17,268 nucleotides of DNA, taken from the NCBI GenBank assembly GCA_900763175.1, contig CAAFJI010000025.1, positions 1 through 17,268 on the forward strand. Direction: 5' to 3'. The notes below the pieces were generated by a model. That model saw only the letters and a list, made by a program, of their open reading frames with translations, ran no database searches and was not told where the DNA came from. The position numbers were made by a program, and so were the translations under genes. How positions within the stretch are numbered: position 1 is the stretch's first letter; every line of letters begins with the position of its first letter. Shown piece by piece: positions 15,023 through 17,268 of this stretch. Source of the DNA: Lachnospiraceae bacterium. Lineage in GTDB: Bacteria > Bacillota > Clostridia > Lachnospirales > Lachnospiraceae.

Positions 15023-15142
15023 ACTTTGTTATTCCTCTCTGAACCGGCTTCCTTTTCTTCAGCGCAATCCCCTGAAATCATTTTAACAGTCAGCCTGCCC
15101 CGCCTCTAAATCTTTGGAAACGGATTCCTGTCGGTTCATCCT

Positions 15143-17068
15143 TTATATATCAAGTTCTGCGTCAGTTGCATGTTCGTAAATAAATGCCTTTCTTGGCGGC
15201 ACGTCGCTTCCCATAAGAATCTCTGTGACGCTGGAAGCCATTCGGGCATCCTCAATCTCCACCCGTTTCATTCTTCTGGTTTCTGGATTCAGGGTCGTCT
15301 CCCACAGCTGCTGGGCATCCATCTCTCCAAGACCTTTGTATCTCTGGAGGGTAAAGCTGCCTGGCTTGTGGCTGCGGCGGTACTTCTCCAGTGCCTTGTC
15401 GTCATATAAGTATTCCTCTGCCCCTTTCTTCGGCATTACCTTGTAGAGAGGAGGCATGGCAATATAAACGTGGCCTTCATAAATCAGCTCTGGCATAAAC
15501 CGATAAAACAGGGTAAGCAAAAGAGTAGAAATATGGGCTCCATCCACATCCGCATCTGCCATGATCACAATCTTATCATAACGAAGCTTGGTTATATCGA
15601 AATCATTCCCATAGCCCTCGGAAAATCCGCAGCCAAAAGCGTTGATCATGGTCTTGATCTCTGCATTGGCTAGAACTTTGTCAATAGTGGCCTTCTCTAC
15701 ATTCAGGATTTTTCCACGGATAGGCAGGATTGCCTGATAGTTACGATCTCTGGCTGTCTTGGCAGAGCCTCCGGCAGAATCTCCCTCTACGATGAATATC
15801 TCGCAAAGAGCCGGATCTTTCTTCTCACAGTTAGCAAGCTTTCCATTGGAATCAAAGGAATATTTCTGCTTGGTAAGAAGGTTGGTCTTGGCACGTTCCT
15901 CTGTTTTCCGGATCTTGGCTGCCTTTTCCGCACAGGATAAAATGGTCTTCAGCGTTTCCAGATTGCGGTCAAAATATAGAACCAGCTGCTCGGACATTAC
16001 TTTTCCCGTAGCTCTTGCCGCATCCTGGTTGTCTAGCTTGGTCTTGGTCTGTCCCTCGAAACGGGGCTCCGGATGCTTGATGGATACCACCGCTGTCATG
16101 CCGTTTCGGATATCCGCTCCTGTGAAATTGGCATCCTTTTCCTTCAGAATGCCTATTTCCCTGGCATAGGTGTTCATAACTGTGGTAAAGGTGGTCTTAA
16201 ATCCGGTAAGATGGGTTCCGCCTTCTGCATTATAAATGTTGTTGCAAAAGCCCAGAACATTTTCCCGAAACTCATTGGTATACTGAAAAGCAGCCTCCAC
16301 CTGGATTCCATCAGCCTCTCCTTTCAGATAGATTGGCTCATGGAGCACCTCACAATTATGGTTTAAGTCTTTGATATAGCCTACAATTCCGTCTGGCTCA
16401 TGATAGGTAATATCCTCTTTCGTCTCTCCCCGAAGATCCTGGAAACGAATCGTCAGATTGGGATTCAAGTATGCAGTCTCATGGAGACGGCTTTTTACCT
16501 CTGTGGAGGAGAATCTTGTCTTCTCAAAAATCTCCGGGTCCGGAAGGAAGTTTACACAGGTTCCGGTTGCCCTGGTTTTCCCAACCTTCGGAAGAAGGCC
16601 CTCCTCCAGTTCAATGGTGGGAATTCCTCTTTCGTAATGATCATGGTGCACGTATCCGTCTCTGCTGACACGGATATCCAGATAAGTAGAAAGGGCGTTT
16701 ACAACAGAAGAGCCAACTCCGTGAAGACCGCCGCTCGTCTTGTAGGCAGAATTATCGAATTTGCCTCCGGCATGAAGAGTAGTAAATACCAGTCGTTCCG
16801 CTGATACTCCCTTGGCGTGCATATCTACCGGGATTCCCCGCCCGTTATCTGTAACGGTACAGGAACCATCCTTCTCCAGTGTTACCTCAATATTGGTACA
16901 GTAGCCAGCCAAATGCTCGTCTACTGCATTATCCACAATTTCATATATAAGATGGTTCAAGCCCTTCCTGGACACACTTCCAATATACATTCCCGGCCTT
17001 TTGCGGACAGCCTCCAGTCCTTCCAGGACAGAAATACTCCCCGCATCGTAGGTGTCTTTCTTTGCCAT
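15143..17068 (-). CDS. parE: DNA topoisomerase IV subunit B (ParE-type)
   Basis: ATPase subunit of the type IIA topoisomerase. The 641 aa show the GHKL ATPase domain with EIVDNAVDEH (43-52, E43 the catalytic base), DNGRGIP (74-80) and GGLHGVGSSVVNALS (113-127), the transducer with QTKTKLDNQD (340-349), and the Toprim domain with VEGDSAGG (427-434) and MADADVDG (503-510). The last part has QRYKGLGEM (575-583). The length fits Gram-positive ParE and GyrB alike, and several segments such as KILNVEKA resemble GyrB, so the ParE call leans on the partner gene and the absence of recF or oriC neighbours. I chose ATG 17068, with AAAGGAAA upstream and the usual short MAKKDTYDAG start; the open frame to 17179 crosses the leader hairpin. 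Confidence 0.85.
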   Translation of the reverse strand: MAKKDTYDAGSISVLEGLEAVRKRPGMYIGSVSRKGLNHLIYEIVDNAVDEHLAGYCTNIEVTLEKDGSCTVTDNGRGIPVDMHAKGVSAERLVFTTLHAGGKFDNSAYKTSGGLHGVGSSVVNALSTYLDIRVSRDGYVHHDHYERGIPTIELEEGLLPKVGKTRATGTCVNFLPDPEIFEKTRFSSTEVKSRLHETAYLNPNLTIRFQDLRGETKEDITYHEPDGIVGYIKDLNHNCEVLHEPIYLKGEADGIQVEAAFQYTNEFRENVLGFCNNIYNAEGGTHLTGFKTTFTTVMNTYAREIGILKEKDANFTGADIRNGMTAVVSIKHPEPRFEGQTKTKLDNQDAARATGKVMSEQLVLYFDRNLETLKTILSCAEKAAKIRKTEERAKTNLLTKQKYSFDSNGKLANCEKKDPALCEIFIVEGDSAGGSAKTARDRNYQAILPIRGKILNVEKATIDKVLANAEIKTMINAFGCGFSEGYGNDFDITKLRYDKIVIMADADVDGAHISTLLLTLFYRFMPELIYEGHVYIAMPPLYKVMPKKGAEEYLYDDKALEKYRRSHKPGSFTLQRYKGLGEMDAQQLWETTLNPETRRMKRVEIEDARMASSVTEILMGSDVPPRKAFIYEHATDAELDI

Positions 17069-17101
17069 GGTTTTATTTCCTTTCTTTATTTCTTCCGTCA
17101 T

Positions 17102-17126
17102 AAAAAGCGAACATAACTGTTCGCTT
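17102..17126 (-). terminator. Terminator-like hairpin in the parE leader (candidate attenuator)
   Basis: AAGCGAAC (17105-17112) pairs perfectly with GTTCGCTT (17119-17126) around a six-base loop. On the minus strand the stem runs into TTTTTATG, a proper T run. It lies between the predicted promoter and the parE start codon, about 35 bases before the ATG. It looks like an intrinsic terminator placed in the operon's own leader. Confidence 0.7.
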
Positions 17127-17141
17127 CTCTTACTCTTTGTC

Positions 17142-17183
17142 TTACATATCAAAAAATGCTCCGGTGTATCTTTTCTCAAACAT
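17142..17183 (-). other. Possible 13-codon leader ORF before parE
   Basis: An ATG only three or four bases after the predicted transcription start opens a 13-codon frame, MFEKRYTGAFFDM, that stops 15 bases before the terminator-like hairpin. There is no ribosome binding site, so it would be read as a leaderless message. It is rich in aromatic residues (three F, one Y). Chance occurrence is quite possible. Confidence 0.2.
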
Positions 17184-17192
17184 TCGTTCTAT

Positions 17193-17222
17193 ATCATACC
17201 CCATCCTATGGTATTTTTGCAA
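17193..17222 (-). promoter_or_regulatory. parE-parC promoter
   Basis: On the minus strand TTGCAA (17217-17222) and TATGAT (17193-17198) are 18 bases apart. The upstream side is rich in A runs, as in an UP element. Transcription should start near 17187, giving a leader of about 118 nt that contains the hairpin at 17102-17126. Confidence 0.7.
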
Positions 17223-17268
17223 GTAAAATTTCCCTTTTGCTTTTTGTTCAATTTTTTTATGTCGAAAA

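Noticed and set aside
15060..15090. TAAAAT in the parE-parC gap as a parC promoter
   Set aside because: The only -35-like sequence is TTTAGA at a spacing of 19, too weak to call.
17069..17179. N-terminal extension of parE starting at 17179 (TTG)
   Set aside because: It reads through the leader hairpin, has no ribosome binding site at its start and adds sequence not expected in the family.

Overview
The window is a block of core housekeeping genes from a low-to-mid GC, Gram-positive anaerobe of the class Clostridia, most likely family Lachnospiraceae. This placement is inference from the gene order parE-parC / rimP-nusA-ylxR-ylxQ-infB-rbfA-nrnA-truB-ribF / rpsO / pnp, from strong AGGAGG-type ribosome binding sites, and from the style of the proteins (long low-complexity N-terminus on IF2, acidic tail on NusA). 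I cannot fix the genus. All genes but one lie on the minus strand, so the block is transcribed from the right end of the window to the left.

Right end (15023-17268): a promoter, a terminator-like hairpin and then the two subunits of a type IIA topoisomerase, ParE and ParC. The A subunit lacks a GyrA box, which favours topoisomerase IV over gyrase.

Middle (3946-12652): a nusA-infB superoperon. A good promoter and a short leader with a terminator-like hairpin precede rimP. Then follow nusA, ylxR (rnpM), ylxQ, infB, rbfA, nrnA, truB and ribF, closely spaced or overlapping. They link 30S maturation (RimP, RbfA), transcription elongation and termination (NusA), RNase P modulation (YlxR), initiation (IF2), nanoRNA turnover (NrnA), tRNA pseudouridylation (TruB) and FMN/FAD synthesis (RibF).

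Left part (1050-3916): rpsO has its own promoter, a structured leader of about 140 nt and a strong terminator. pnp follows with a second structured leader. Left end (1-1049): an atypical dUTPase gene meets a plus-strand DUF1292 gene with a cysteine-rich N-terminus. A very long, nearly perfect hairpin sits between them as a shared terminator.

I see no mobile element, prophage, CRISPR array, rRNA or tRNA gene, and no new multi-gene system. The more interesting material is regulatory: terminator-like hairpins inside the leaders of the rimP-nusA and parE-parC operons, a candidate S15 autoregulatory leader, a pnp leader hairpin, a hairpin between infB and rbfA, and the repeat-built RG-rich disordered region of IF2. 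No stretch longer than 300 bases is without a gene.
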